A stretch of DNA of 64,000 nucleotides from CAVUBL01 sp963837945 (GTDB taxonomy: Bacteria; Acidobacteriota; Thermoanaerobaculia; Multivoradales; DATKCC01), in assembly GCA_963837945.1 (NCBI GenBank), contig CAWIQD010000007.1:248001-312000 (forward strand), written 5' to 3'. The translations under genes were made by a program, and so were the position numbers. The notes under the pieces are model-generated. The model was not told where the DNA came from and did not search any database. It was given only the letters and a program-made list of their open reading frames with translations. Every line of letters begins with the position of its first letter. Within the stretch, counting starts at the first letter, position 1. Below, one piece after another: positions 18,001 to 29,921 of the stretch.

Positions 18001-21000
18001 CGCCACGTCGGCGCGGCCCGCCGCCGGCAGGGCGCTCAGGTCGACCACCGGCAGGGCGGCCGCGCTCGCGGGGTACACCCGCTGGACCACGCCGCCAGGA
18101 GTTCCTTCGAGCCCCGTGCGCAAGATCTCGTGGCGGCCGAAGACGTCTCCCAGGGCGGCGGCGAGGGCGCTCGGATCGAGGGTCCCCGCGATGCGCACCG
18201 CCCCCGGCATGTGGTAGGCGGGCGAGCCCGGGTCGAGGCGCGAGAGGAACCAGAGCCGCTCCTGGGCGAACGACGCCGGCCAGGGGCCACCGTCCGCCGG
18301 CTCCCCCGTCGGGACGAGGGGAGGCGCCTCCGCCGCCTGCTCCTCCGGCGCTTCCACCGCGCCGGCGAGTCCGGCCACCGTGGGCGCCTCGAACAGTCGG
18401 CGCAACGGCAGCTCGACGCCGAAGGCAGCGCGCACACGGGCAACCAGGCGGGTGGCGAGGAGCGAGTGCCCGCCGAGCTCGAAGAAGTCGTCCTCCACCC
18501 CCACCCGGTCGACCTCCAGGACCTCGGCGAAAAGCGCCGCCAGCCGCTCCTCCACCGGCGTCCGCGGGGCCACGTGCCCGCGGCGCGGCGCGGACTCCCA
18601 GGTCGGCTCCGGGAGCCGCTTGCGGTCGACCTTTCCGGAGCTCGACAAGGGCAGCTCGTCGAGCAACTCGAAGGCGGCCGGCACCATGTAGGCGGGCAGC
18701 TTGGCCGCTACGAACTCGCGCAGGGCGGCCGTCTCCGGGACGTTCGACGAGTCCGCGACTACGTAGGCCGCGAGCCGGCGGTTCTCGGTGCCCTCCTCGT
18801 CGCAGTCGACGACCGCCGCCTCGAGGACTCCCGGGTGCTGCGCCAGGACCGCCTCGATCTCGCCGAGCTCGATCCGGAAGCCCCGGATCTTGACCTGCTG
18901 GTCGATCCGGCCGAGAAACTCCACCACGCCGTCGAGCCGCCAGCGGGCCAGGTCGCCGCTCCGGTAGAGGCGCTCGCCGGGCTGCGCCGCGAACGGATCG
19001 GGGACGAAGCGCTCGGCGGAGAAGGCCGGCCGCCCAAGGTAGCCGCGAGTGACGCAGACGCCGCCGATCGCCAGCTCGCCGGGCACCCCGGACGGCACGG
19101 GCCGGAGGGCGGGGCCGAGCAGGTAGATCTCCGCGCCGCCGATCCGCCGGCCGATGGGCACGCCGTCGGCGTCCCGGCCGCCGTCGCAGCGCCAGGAAGT
19201 CACCGAGAGCGTCGTCTCGGTGGGGCCGTAGCGGTTGTAGAGCGGCCGGCCGATGCGCTCGGCGAACCGCCCCGGAAGAGTGGGGGGGACCGCCTCGCCG
19301 CCGGTCATCATGCCGTCGAGCGAGCTCGCCCGGTCGAGGTCCGGCTGCTCCATCAGCACGCTGAGCTGCGAGGGCAGGAAGGACAACTGGGAGATCCGCT
19401 CCCGGGCCACCAGATCGAGAAGGTAGTCCATGTCGCCTTGACCGCCGGGCCGGGCGAGCACCAACCGGGTGCCGGCGACCAGGGGCGAGAACAGCTCCAG
19501 GACCGAGAGGTCGAAGCAGATCGACGCCTTGAGCAGGCCGGTGCCCCGTCCGACCGGGTCGTTCGCCGCGGCGTAGAGCAGGCGGTTGCCGACCGACCGG
19601 TGGGCGGCCACCACGCCTTTGGGACGGCCGGTCGACCCGGAGGTGAAGATCGCGTAGACGGCGTTGTCGGGCAGGGCCTCCCGGGGCGCGGCGACGCGCG
19701 GCGGGACCGTCCCGGCGGGCGGCGCCGGGTCCTCGATCCAGACCGGCTCGGCGCCCAGCCCCGCCAGGTGTTCCCCGACTCCGCGGTGAGTCACCACCCA
19801 GTCGAGCCCGGCCTCGGCGATCATCACCTCCAGGCGCTCGGGCGGGTAGCCGGGATCGAGGGGGACGTAGGCGGCGCCGGCCTCGACGATCCCCAGCACC
19901 GCCACCACCAGCTCGATCGAGCGCTCGGCGCACACCCCGATCAGCCGCTCCGGGCCGGCGCCGCGCAAGCGCAGGGCCCCGGCGAGCGCCCGCGCCCGGC
20001 GCTGGAGGGTCCGGTAGGAGACCTGCTCGCGCCCGCAGACGACGGCGACGGCGTCGGGCGCCGCCTCGACCCGCCGCGCGACCAGGTGATGGACCAGCTC
20101 CGCCGCCGCCACCGGCCAGGGCTCGTCGTTCCACTCGACGAAGACCTGCTGCCGTTCGGCCGCGCCGAGCAGGGCGAGCTCGGCGACGCGGCCCTCGGGG
20201 TCGCCGACCAGGGCCTCGTAGACGCCCTGGAGGTGCCCCGCCATCCGGCGCACCGTGGTGGCGTCGAAGAGCGCCGTGCTGTAGCTCCAGACCCCGAGGA
20301 GCCCGGCGCCGGTCGGCTCGAAGGAGACGGTCAGGTCGAACTTGGCACCGCCGGTTTCGGCCGGGATCCGCTCCATCCGCAAGCCCGGCAGCTCAAGGGG
20401 TTCCATGGGCGCGTTCTGGAGCGCCAGCATGACCTGGAAGAGGGGCGGCACCCCCGGCCGGCGCTCGGGGACCAGCTCGTCCACCAGCCGGTCGAAGGGG
20501 AGCTCCCGGTGGGCGAAGGCGCCGAGGCTGCTCTCCCGGACGCTCTCGACGAGCGCCGCCAGGCTCGGGTCGCCGTCGAGCCGAAGGCGCAGGGCCAGGG
20601 TGTCGACGAACAGCCCGATCGGCCCCTCGAGCTCGCTCCGGTCCCGGCCGGCATTGGGCGTGCCGACCACCAGGTCGTCCCGGCCCGAGTAACGGGCGAG
20701 GAGCGCCGAGAAGCCTGCCAGGAGAAGCATGAAGAGGGTCACGCCGCGCTCCCGGCCGTACGCTTCCAACCGTCGCACCAGGGGCGCCGGCAGCGCGATC
20801 CGCACCACGCCTCCCGCAGGGTCCGGCGTCACCGGCCGGGGGCGGTCGGTGGGGAGCTCGAGGAGGGTTGGAGCGCCCGCGAGCTCCCGGCGCCACCAGT
20901 CGAGGAGCTCGGCAGCTCCACCGGCCAGCCGCAGGCGTTGCCAGAGCGCGAAGTCCCCGTACTGGACCGGGAGCGGCGGCAGGGCGGCGCGCCGCCCTGC

Positions 21001-24000
21001 CAGCCGGGCGGCGTAGAGGGCCGCCAGCTCGCGCACGAAGATCCCCAGCGACCAGCCGTCGGCGACCGCGTGGTGGATCACCAGCACGAACGCGTGATCC
21101 GTCGGGGTCGCCCGGATCAGGGTAGTGCGCAAGAGGGGAGCGCGGCCGAGCTCGACGGCGCGCGCCGCCTCCCGAGCGACGAGGCGGGGCACGGATTCCT
21201 CGCGGCGCGCCGGCGGCAGGCCCGAGAGGTCGACCAGGGGCAGGGCCGGCCGCGCGACACCCGCCGCGGCGGGCTCCAGGATCCGCTGGACCGGACCGTC
21301 CCCGGTCTCCACGAGCTCGGTGCGCAGCGCCTCGTGGCGCGCCAGCAGGTCGCCCAGGGCGGCCGCCATCGCCGGCACCGCCAGCCGCCCCTCCATGCGC
21401 ACCGCGCCGGGCATGTTGTAGGCCGCCGAGCCCGGGTCGAGCTGTGCCAGGAACCAGAGCCGCTCCTGGGCGTAGGAAGCCGGCGCCTCTGCGGGATCGG
21501 GCCGCCGTGGGATCGCCTCGAGCGCCTGGCCTCCGGGAACCGGAGGGGCCGGGGCCGCGCCCTCCAACCGTCGTGCGAGACCCGCCGCCGTCGGCGTCTC
21601 GAAGACCGCCGCGACCGGCACGTCCACCCCGCGGCTCTCGCGCAGGCGAGCGACCAGGCGAGTGGCCAGGAGGGAGTGGCCGCCGAGGCGGAAGAAGTCC
21701 TCGTCGGCCGCCACGGCGCGTCCGGGCGGCAGCCCCAGGACCTCGGCGAAGAGGGCCGCCACGAGCTCCTCCGCCGCGCCGGCCGGCGCCCGCCCGCCGG
21801 GCGTCTCGCGCCATGTGGGCTCGGGCAGGGCGCGGCGGTCGACCTTGCCGTTCGGGGTGCGGGGCAGGGCGTCGAGCGCCACGAAGGCCGCCGGCACCAT
21901 GTAGGCCGGCAGCCGGGCGGCGACGATCTCGCGCCAGGACTCGTCGCCGAGGCCCTCGCTTCCCGGCGCCGGCACCACGTAGGCCGCGAGCATCGGCTCG
22001 CCCCCTCGGTGCCGGGCCACCACCACCGCCTCGGCCACCCGCGGATCGCCGCCGAGCGCCGCCTCGACCTCTCCCAGCTCGACCCGGAACCCCCGGAGCT
22101 TGACCTGGTGGTCCAGCCGCCCGAGGAACTCGAGCTCGCCCCGCGCCCGCCGCCGCACCAGGTCGCCGCTGCGGTAGAGCCGCCCGCCCGGCTGCCGGGC
22201 GAAGGGATCGGGCACGAAGAGCGCCGCCGTCTGCCCCGGGCGCCCCAGGTACCCCCGGGCGAGCCCCTCCCCGGCCAGGCCGAGCTCGCCCGGCACCCCC
22301 AGCGGCGCCGGCCGGAGGCGCCGGTCGACGACGTGCGCCCGGCCGCCCGCCAGCGGAGCGCCGATCGCGGGCTCCTCCCGGCCGCCCCGCTCGACCCGCG
22401 CCAGCGTCGAGTAGGTCGTGTCCTCGGACGGACCGTAGAGGTTGACGACCCGCTCCACCCCGGGGTGGCCACGGTAGATCGCCTCCGCCAGGGCGCGCGA
22501 GAGCGGCTCGCCCGCCAGGTTCACCGTCCGCACCGACGCCGGCACCCCTCCGGAGGCCACCAGCTCGCGCATCGCCGACGGCACCGTGTTGAGGAGCGTC
22601 ACCTCGCCGGTCGCGGCGTGCTCCGCCGCCCCCAACACGTCCTCTGCCAGCACCACCCGGCCGCCGGCAGCGAGCGGTGCGAAGAGCTCGAAGACCGACA
22701 GGTCGAAGCACACCGAGGTGCCCGCCAGCACCCCCGCGAGCTCCTCCGGGCGGTAGCACCCCGCCGCCCACGACAGCATCGCCGAGGCCGCCCGGTGGGA
22801 GATCGCCACCCCCTTCGGCCGGCCGGTCGAGCCCGAGGTGTAGATGACGTAGGCGAGCGCCTCGCCGTCGCCCGCCGGAGCCGGCCCGGCTCCGGGTCCA
22901 GAGCCGGGCGCGGAGCACCCCCAGGCCTCGCCCGGGTCGACCACCGCCGGCGGCGCCGCCAGGCGCGCGAGCGGCAGCCGCTCCCGGGTCGCCTCCCCCG
23001 CCACCACCACCGGCGCCCCCGAGTCCTCCAGCATGAAGGCCAGCCGCTCCTCCGGATAGGCCGCGTCGAGGGGCACGTAGACGCCTCCCGCCTCGAGCAC
23101 CGCCAGGAGCGCCGCCACCAGCTCCGGCCCCCGGGGCAGGCAGACCCCCACCCGCACCTCGGGGCCGACGCCGGCCGCCGAGAGCCTCCCCGCCAGCGCC
23201 GACGCCCGCGCCGCGAGCTCGCCGTAGCTCCACCGCTCGCCCCCGGAGACAAGCGCCACCCGGTCCGGCGTCCGCGCCGCCTGCGCCCGCACGGCCTCCA
23301 GCCGCCCGCCCGCCGCCACCTCCGCCGCCACGGCCGTGTCGTTCCACTCCACCAGGAGCTGCTGGCGCTCCCCGGCGCCGAGCAGCGCGAGCTCCGAGAG
23401 CCGGCGCTCGGGTGCCGCGAGCATGGCCTCGAGCAGCTCGCGGAGCTGCTCCGCCATCCGCCGGACGGTGGTGGCGTCGAACAGCGCCTTGGAGTAGCTC
23501 CACACGCCAAGGAGCGCCCCGTCGGCCGGCTCGAACGAGAGCTCCAGGTCGAAGCGCGGGCTGCCGCTGTCGAGCGGCAGGCGCACGAGCTCGAGGCCCG
23601 GCAGCTCGAGGGGCCCCACGGGCGCGTTCTGGAGGGCGAGGAGCACCTGGATCAGCGGCGGAACGCCCGGCATCCGCTCCGGGGCGAAGCTCCGCCACCA
23701 GCCCCTCGAAGCTCACGTCCCGGTGGGAGAAGGCCTCCAGGGTCGTCGCCCGCGTCCGCTCGACCAGCTCCGCCACCCCCGGGTCGCCGGCGAGCCGGGC
23801 GCGCAGGACCACGGTGTCGACGAACAGCCCGATCAGCCCTTCGAGCTCGCTGTGTTCCCGGCTGGCGCTCGGGGTGCCGACGACCAGGTCGTCTTGACCG
23901 CTGTAGCGGCCGAGAAGCGCTTCGAACGCCGCGAGGAGCACCATGAACGGGGTCGCAGAGCGCTCCCTTCCGAAAGCCTCGAGCCGCGCGACGAGCCCCG

Positions 24001-27000
24001 CGGGCAGCGGAGCGCGAACCGCCGCCCCGGCCCGGCTCGGCACCGGCGGCCGCGGGCGGTCGAACGGCAGATCGAGCAAGGGCGGCGCGCCGCCGAGCTC
24101 TCGCCGCCACCAGGCGAGCTCCCGATCGCGGAGCTCCGCCTGAAGGTGCCGCCGCTGCCAGACGGCGAAGTCGCCGTACTGCACCGGCAGCTCCGGCAGC
24201 GCCGCCGGCCGCCGCTCCACCCGCGCGCCGTAGAAGGCCGCCAGCTCGCGCACGAAGATCCCCAGCGACCAGCCGTCGGCGATCGCGTGGCCGAGCACCA
24301 GGACGAACACGTGCTCGGCCGGTGCCATGCGGATCAGTGTCGTCCGCAGAAGAGGGGCCCGGCCGAGGTCGATGGGACACGCCGCCTCGCGCTCGGCGAG
24401 TCGCCGGGCCACGACCTGTCGGCGATCGGGAACGAGACCGGACAGGTCGACCACCGGGAGCCGCGGAGCCACCGCGCCGGCGGGCAGGACGCGCTGCACG
24501 GGCCCCGCCGCCCCCTCGACGAGGCGGGTGCGCAGAGTCTCGTGGCGCGCCACCAGGTCCCCGATCGCCCGCGCCAGTGCCGCCGGCGCCAGGTGCCCGG
24601 TCATCTTCACCGCCTCCGGCACGTTGTAGGCCGCCGAGCTCGGGTCGAGCTGCGCCAGGAACCAGAGCCGGCTCTGGGCGAGCGACAAGGGAGCCTCGGA
24701 CGCGTCCGGCCGGCGGGCGAGCGAAGCGCCCTCGGGGCCGGCGAAGGCCGCGGAGGCGATCCGGTGCGCCAGGGCGGCGAGGGTCGGAGCCTCGAAGACC
24801 GTGCGAAGCGAGAGCTCCACCCCGAACGTCTCCCGCACGCGCGAGACGAGGCGGGCCGCCAGGAGCGAGTCGCCGCCGAGGCGGAAAAAGCTCTCCTCGA
24901 GACCCACGGGCCGCGCGCCCGGCGGCAGCCCGAGGATCTGGGCGAAGAGGCCGGCGAGGCGCTCCTGGATCGGCGTCTGCGGTGCCGTGGCGGCGGCCCG
25001 AGTCCATGTGGGCTCGGGCAGGGCGCGGCGGTCGACCTTGCCGTTCGGGGTGCGGGGCAGGGCGTCGAGCGCCACGAAGGCCGCCGGCACCATGTAGGCC
25101 GGCAGCCGGGCGGCGACGATCTCGCGCCAGGACTCGTCGCCGAGGCCCTCGCTCCCCGGCGCCGGCACCACGTAGGCCGCGAGCATCGGCTCGCCCCCTC
25201 GGTGCCGGGCCACCACCACCGCCTCGGCCACCCGCGGATCGCCGCCGAGCGCCGCCTCGACCTCTCCCAGCTCGACCCGGAACCCGCGGAGCTTGACCTG
25301 GTGGTCCAGCCGCCCGAGGAACTCGAGCTCGCCCCGCGCCCGGCGCCGCACCAGGTCGCCGCTGCGGTAGAGCCGCTCGCCCGGTCGCCGGGCGAAAGGA
25401 TCGGGCACGAAGAGCGCCGCCGTCTGCCCCGGGCGCCCCAGGTACCCCCGGGCGAGCCCCTCCCCGGCCAGGCCGAGCTCGCCCGGCACCCCCAGCGGCG
25501 CCGGCCGGAGGCGCCGGTCGACGACGTGCGCCCGGCCGCCCGCCAGCGGAGCGCCGATCGCGGGCTCCTCCCGGCCGCCCCGCTCGACCCGCGCCAGCGT
25601 CGAGTAGGTCGTGTCCTCGGACGGACCGTAGAGGTTGACGACCCGCTCCACCCCGGGGTGGCCACGGTAGATCGCCTCCGCCAGGGCGCGCGAGAGCGGC
25701 TCGCCCGCCAGGTTCACCGTCCGCACCGACGCCGGCACCCCCCCGGAGGCCACCAGCTCGCGCATCGCCGACGGCACCGTGTTGAGGAGCGTCACCTCGC
25801 CGGTCGCGGCGTGCTCCGCCGCCCCCAACACGTCCTCCGCCAGCACCACCCGGCCGCCGGCCGCGAGCGGTGCGAAGAGCTCGAAGACCGACAGGTCGAA
25901 GCACACCGAGGTGCCCGCCAGCACCCCCGCGAGCTCCTCCGGGCGGTAGCACCCCGCCGCCCACGACAGCATCGCCGAGGCCGCCCGGTGGGAGATCGCC
26001 ACCCCCTTCGGCCGGCCGGTCGAGCCCGAGGTGTAGATGACGTAGGCGAGCGCCTCGCCGTCGCCCGCCGGAGCCGGCCCGGCTCCGGGTCCAGAGCCGG
26101 GCGCGGAGCACCCCCAGGCCTCGCCCGGGTCGACCACCGCCGGCGGCGCCGCCAGGCGCGCGAGCGGCAGCCGCTCCCGGGTCGCCTCCCCCGCCACCAC
26201 CACCGGCGCCCCCGAGTCCTCCAGCATGAAGGCCAGCCGCTCCTCCGGATAGGCCGCGTCGAGGGGCACGTAGACGCCGCCCGCCTCGAGCACCGCCAGG
26301 AGCGCCGCCACCAGCTCCGGCCGCCGGGGCAGGCAGACCCCCACCCGCACCTCGGGGCCGACGCCGGCCGCCGAGAGCCTCCCCGCCAGCGCCGACGCCC
26401 GCGCCGCGAGCTCGCCGTAGCTCCACCGCTCGCCCCCGAAGACAAGCGCCACCCGGTCCGGCGTCCGCGCCGACTGCGCCCGCACCCGGGCCTCCAGCCG
26501 CCCGCCCGGCGCCACCTCCGCCGCCACAGCCGTGTCGTTCCACTCCACCAGGAGCTGCTGGCGCTCCCCGGCGCCGAGCAGCGCGAGCTCCGAGAGCCGG
26601 CGCTCGGGGTGCTCGGAAACCTCGGCCATCAGGCGTCCGAGCTGCCCGGCCAGGCGGCTCACGGTGGCGCGGTCGAAGAGGTCGCGGTCGTAGACCAGGG
26701 AGCCCCAGAGCTCGCCCGCGATCTCGGCCGCAAACAGCGACAGGTCGAACTGTGCGCCTCGGGGCTCCAGGCGGACCGACTCGAGGACCAGCGAGCCGAG
26801 CTCGAGGCGCGCCCCGGGCTCACCCAGGGCGAAGCCGCCCATTCCCTCGTCGACCCCCAGGCGGGAACGCTGCAGGCTGAAGAGGACCTGGAAGATCGGG
26901 GAGCGGCTCGGCTCGCGGCCCGACTCGAGCCGCTCGACCAGGGCGGGGAACGGCAGGTCCTGGTGCGCGAAGGCCCGGCGCCCGGCATCGCGCACCCGCT

Positions 27001-27988
27001 CGAGGAGCTCCCCGAAGGTCGGATCGCCTCCGGCGTCGGCGCGCACCACCACCGGGTTGACACAGTAGCCGACGAGGTCGGACACCGCTCCCGAGCTCCG
27101 GCCCGCGGTCGGGGTGCCCACCAGCAGGTCGTCCTCGCCCGAGACCCGATGGAGCAGCGCCTGGAAAGCCGCCAGCGCGGTGACGAACGGGTTGGCGCCG
27201 CGGGAGCGGCCGAGCCGGCGCAGCCGCTTCCACGGCGCGGCGGCGAGGCGTAGCGGCTCGGCGGCACCCCGGTGGGCGAGGATCGCCGGCCGCCGCCGGT
27301 CGGCGGCCAGCTCCAGGCTCTCCGGCCGGCCGGCGAGCTCGCGCTCCCAGAAGCGCCACAGCCGCTCCCCCTCGTCCCCGGCGAGGAGCGCCTCCTGGCC
27401 CGCCACCAGGTCCTCGAACGAGCTCTCGAGGGGCGGCAGCGGACCGCCGCCGTCGTAGAGCGCGCCCAGCTCGCCGAGCAGCACGGAGAGCGACCAGAGG
27501 TCGGCCACCAGGTGGTGGAGGGCGAGCACCAGCCGGTCTTCGCCCGGACCGCGCGCGAAGAGGGCGAGGCGCACCAGCGGTCCCCGCTCGAGCTCGAAGG
27601 GGCGGAAGGCTTCCTCGGCGACCGCGCGATCGAGCTCCTCGCCGCTCCAGCTCCGGGCGTCGAAGCGCCCGAGGGAGATCGGCATCTCGTCCGCCACCCG
27701 CCGTACCGGCTCGCCCGTCACCTCGACGAACGTGGTCCGAAGCGCCGGATGGCGAGCCACCAGCCCCTGGAGGGCGGCTTCGAGCGCCTCGGCGTCCACC
27801 GCTCCGACCACCCGCCCGGCGGCGGCGATGACGTAGGCACCGCTCGCCGAGGTCAGCCGGTCGAGGAACCAGAGCGCCCGCTGGCCGCGCGAAGGCGGAC
27901 GCCTGGAACCGGCGGCGGCGGGCGCCGGCTCCGGGAGGGCCGGCCCGGAGCCGGGGGCGTCGAGGAGCGGGCTGCGGAGCACGCTCAC
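15035..27988 (-). CDS. Nonribosomal peptide synthetase NRPS-2, four C-A-T modules, no release domain (three apparent frameshifts)
   Basis: Giant multidomain synthetase that would activate and couple four amino acids. Approximate domains on the DNA: C 27900-26620, A 26600-25010, T 24960-24760; C 24700-23440, A 23420-21820, T 21770-21570; C 21500-20180, A 20150-18620, T 18560-18370; C 18270-17000, A 16980-15370, T 15320-15110. Carrier serines lie in LGGDS (first) and LGGHS (others). Specificity codes by eye: DLFNNALTYK for the first two (Ala-like), DLLSMGRLSK (unknown) and DAAWLGCTFK (unknown, probably hydrophobic). The first C domain has HHLVADLW instead of HHxxxDG, and the second has GHAIADG. 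The GTG start at 27988 is one base from the preceding stop. The frame breaks near 23677-23684, 16342-16343 and 15831-15832; removing one base at each restores NRPS homology. There is no E or TE domain. The last residues are acidic (GDDDLAGLVEDEDL). Confidence 0.9.
21811..23412 (-). repeat. A-domain repeat B, copy 1 (second module of NRPS-2)
   Basis: About 1.6 kb almost identical to 25004-26608. The block runs from the end of the condensation domain (LSELALLGAGERQQ...WNDTA) through the whole adenylation domain to NGKVDRRALPEPTW. The only indel I see is three bases near the start of the A domain (LEAVRAQA against LEARVRAQS), plus a few substitutions. The flanking C and T domains are clearly diverged. 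Confidence 0.85.
25004..26608 (-). repeat. A-domain repeat B, copy 2 (first module of NRPS-2)
   Basis: Partner of 21811-23412, offset by about 3.2 kb. Both copies carry the same Ala-like code, DLFNNALTYK. Sharp loss of identity just outside the A domain suggests A-domain duplication or gene conversion rather than whole-module duplication. Confidence 0.85.
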
Positions 27989-27989
27989 T

Positions 27990-29921
27990 TCACCCGGCCC
28001 GTTCCATTGCCGCCGCCACCGGCCGCGTCGGCTCGGCCTCGGCCCGCGCCATCCGCTCGTCCAGGCTGCGGGCGAGCTGCGCGACGTGCGGCGGGAAGTG
28101 GATCGACATGTGGTCGCCGGGCACGATCTCGACCACCACCTCGCCGCCCGAGAGCCGGCTCCAGCCCGAGGCCTCGGGCCGCTCGCGGCGGCGGGCGGTG
28201 GCGGCGGCCCGGTAGTGCACGAGGTCGCCGCTCCAGGGGCCGGGGCGGTAGTCGAGCAACGCCCGGCCGTTGGCGTCGACCACATCCATCAGACGGCGCA
28301 GGCGGTCGAGATCGAAGCCCGCCGGCAGGGCGCCGGCGGCCTGGGCCACGGCGAGGATGCCGGCCAGGCGCTCGTCGCGGGAGTCGATCCCCCGCAGGCG
28401 CTCCACGGTCGCCGGATCGGCGCCCCCCACCAGGTAGTCGAGCGCCTCGAGCTCGAACCGGCCCCGGCGGTCAGGGGGCGGCGCCTCCCCCGGCTCGCCC
28501 GTGTCCAGGAAGCCGAGCAGGGCGACCCGTCGTCCCGCCGTCTCGAGCCGGCGGGCCATCTCCCAGGCGACGACCCCTCCCATGGAGCTCCCGACCAGGT
28601 GGACCGGGCCTTCCGGCTGGACCCGGAGCACCGAGTCGACGTAGCGCTCGGCCATCTCCTCGACGCTCGCGAGCGGCTCCTCACCGGCCTCCATGCCGGT
28701 GGCCCGCAGGCCGTAGACCGGCCGGCCCGGAGCGAGGGCGGCCGCCAGGTGCCGGAAGAAGTAGGTGTCGCCGAAGACGGCGTGGACCAGGAAGAGCGGG
28801 GGCGCGGCGTCGCCGGGGCGCAGGGCGGTCAGGCAGGGCGGCAGGTGCCGCGGCGCGGGGCGGGGCGCCCGGGCGGCGCCGGAGCTCACCGGCGCGGCGG
28901 TCTCGGGCGCCACGTCCGCGTACCCCAGGGTGCCGGCGAGCCGCCGGGCCGGCTCGCCCAGGAAGTCCTCGCCGTAGACCTCCCGCCAGCGGTCGGCGGC
29001 CGCGGCGTCGATCCGCCGGTGCTCGTGGAACTTGACGTCGCCGAGCATCTTGGCCTGGGCGTGGATGCCGTCGGTCATCCGCCGCCGGCGCTCCTCGTAC
29101 GGCTCGATCATGGCGCTCCGGTACTCGAGGCCCAGGAAGCGCGCCAGGTCGCGCATCACCGGCTCCGGGTCGCGCACCAGCTCCTCGAAGCGCACGGTGC
29201 GCCGCCGGCCCTCGGGCACGCCCTCGAGGAAGGCGAGGATGTTCCGGTGGCTCGCCGTCCAGATCAGCTCGGCGAGCTCGCGCCGCTCGAAGGAGTGGCC
29301 GTAGCGGAAGAAGAGCTGCTCGAGCCGCGCCTCCTCGAACGACAGGATGCCGGCGTAGGGGTGGCGCAGGAGGTGGAGGTAGAGCGGCCGGTCGAAGTCC
29401 TCCTCGGCGCGCGCCAGGATCGCCGGATCGAGGGCGTAGGAGGGGGTCTTGTCGACCAGCACGCGGTCGCCGATCCAGCCCTGGAGCTCGCGGTAGAAGT
29501 CCCGGACCGGCAGGTCGGCGCGCTCGCGCTGCTCCATCATCTGCCGCGCCTCGTCCGCGTCGCAGCCGCGGAGATCCATGACCGCCCGCAGCACCCCCTC
29601 GAGCCAGAAGGAGTAGCGGTCCGAGAAGGCGCGCTTGCGCTCGCCCAGGGTGTTGAACGAGAGCAGCTCGAGCTCGGGCGGCGCGAAGAGCCCCGGGTGG
29701 CCGGCGAGCATCACCCGCAGCAGGGTCGAGCCCGAGCGCGGCGGCGAGAGCACGAAGACCGCCGGGGGGTTCGGTCCGCCGGACTCCCGCGGGAAGGGAG
29801 CCAGCGGCTCGACCAGGGAGGCGAGCTCCGCCAGGCGCACCTCGTCGACCCGCCGGGCCGGCGGCGCCGCGCCCCGGCGCGCCGCCTCGGGCAGGCTCTC
29901 CTCGCCGAAGAGCTCCGCCAC
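27990..29921 (-). other. Sulfotransferase-thioesterase end of NRPS-1 (domain-level entry)
   Basis: The segment after the last carrier domain holds two enzymes. First is a PAPS-dependent sulfotransferase of the Sulfotransfer_3 type. Its phosphosulfate-binding loop is SPPRSGSTLLRVMLAGHP, with downstream motifs DRVLVDKTPSY, LLRHPYAGILS and VRFEELVRDPEPVMRDL. Second is an alpha/beta-hydrolase thioesterase with LFLVHAVFGD, the nucleophile motif GSSMGG (Ser codon 28584-28586), the LLGFLDTGEPG segment that supplies the usual catalytic Asp, and the late His in VPGDHMSIH. Carrier-ST-TE order is known from CurM of curacin A and from olefin synthases, where sulfonation of a beta-hydroxyl leads to decarboxylation. 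That TE, as I recall, uses Glu rather than Asp. Confidence 0.85.

Noticed and set aside
17317..23946. A 2,209-codon plus-strand open frame opposite NRPS-2, with similar ones opposite NRPS-1
   Set aside because: Arg/Gly/Pro-rich shadow of the NRPS coding strand. The minus strand has full C-A-T motifs.
23652..26543. 963-codon alternative minus-strand frame inside NRPS-2
   Set aside because: Gly/Arg-rich out-of-frame translation. The NRPS motifs are in the overlapping frame.
27990..28850. Calling the TE a CurM-type decarboxylating thioesterase
   Set aside because: The acid position appears to be Asp (FLDTG), as in ordinary NRPS thioesterases, so only the ST-TE order supports the comparison.
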